Shown in pieces: positions 51,641 to 51,736 of a stretch of 51,736 bases of DNA. Every line of letters starts with the position of its first letter. The first letter of the stretch is position 1. The position numbers were made by a program, and so were the translations under genes. The notes beneath the pieces were generated by a model, which worked only from the letters and a program-made list of their open reading frames with translations, was not told the DNA's origin and ran no database searches. The stretch is from contig JAMOQM010000051.1 of assembly GCA_027064005.1 (NCBI GenBank), forward strand, positions 1 to 51,736. The letters are read 5' to 3'. The DNA is from Candidatus Cloacimonadota bacterium. GTDB taxonomy: Bacteria; Cloacimonadota; Cloacimonadia; Cloacimonadales; JAMOQM01.

Positions 51641-51736
51641 TTACAAAAGCCAAAAGCGGATTGGAGAGTAGAACAATCCGCCGGATTGTTTATTTAATTC
51701 CTCAACCTGTTAAAATCTTTTTAGAAAGTAGAGACG
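51641..51736 (+). repeat. Dispersed hairpin repeat, copy 3, cut by window edge
   Basis: TTACAAAAGCCAAAAGCGGA and the hairpin AACAATCC-GCC-GGATTGTT (51672-51690) match copies 1 and 2, followed by TTCCTCAACCTGTTAAAATCTT and the beginning of the second hairpin (GTAGAGACG) at the edge. Three stem positions differ between the copies and pairing is kept each time. Confidence 0.7.

Noticed and set aside
1-51736. CRISPR arrays, tRNA, rRNA, insertion-sequence transposases
   Set aside because: No regularly spaced repeats, no cloverleaf or rRNA-like stretch and no transposase frame was recognised by eye.

Overview
The window is very AT-rich (roughly 30% GC by eye) and densely coded. It looks like a Gram-negative, flagellated, probably anaerobic bacterium: there are ADP-heptose/LPS-core genes (gmhA, waaF and other heptosyltransferase-like genes), an MsbA-type exporter, flagellins, FlhF/FlhG/FliA, a pilus- or secretion-type mini-operon and a B12-aminomutase reactivase-like protein. 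A Cloacimonadota/FCB-type lineage is my guess from style and gene content; no marker gene in the window proves it.

Region 1 (1-17.1 kb, all minus strand) is a long envelope-polysaccharide cluster that reads from a GAF/HD-GYP protein (17134) through an EnvC-like M23 protein, an ABC exporter and about nine glycosyl- or polyol-phosphate transferases down to a gene cut by the left edge. A tandem pair of AAA-ATPase/PD-(D/E)XK nuclease genes is inserted in it. The pair is mosaic: identical ends, unrelated-looking middle. A 57-codon glycosyltransferase remnant lies just downstream of the pair.

Region 2 (17.4-21.8 kb, plus strand) holds a FlgN-like coiled-coil gene and three flagellin genes. Each flagellin leader carries the same small hairpin, a GC-containing stem with loop AAGGAT, 20-30 nt before the start codon; it matches the CsrA recognition sequence CAAGGATG, and a second GGA lies in the Shine-Dalgarno. 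A possible independent structured RNA with its own promoter and terminator follows the last flagellin.

Region 3 (21.8-33.3 kb) holds a GNAT gene, gmhA followed by PilM-, GspC/PilP- and barrel-less secretin-like genes and ptsN, then on the minus strand a beta-propeller lipoprotein, a secreted oligopeptidase B, a TPR protein with an orphan histidine-kinase DHp domain, and an acyl-CoA/ACP synthetase.

Region 4 (33.3-51.7 kb) begins with a gene-free stretch containing two copies of a dispersed hairpin repeat (a third copy runs off the right edge). It continues with an extended GlmL/MutL protein, an 847-residue transferase/TPR protein, a response regulator-HDOD protein, a dihydroorotate-dehydrogenase-like enzyme, a flhF-flhG-orf-fliA operon, glyS, pta, trxA, a ComEC-like protein, a Mut7-C RNase and a zinc peptidase. 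The flagellar regulators here probably control the flagellins of region 2.
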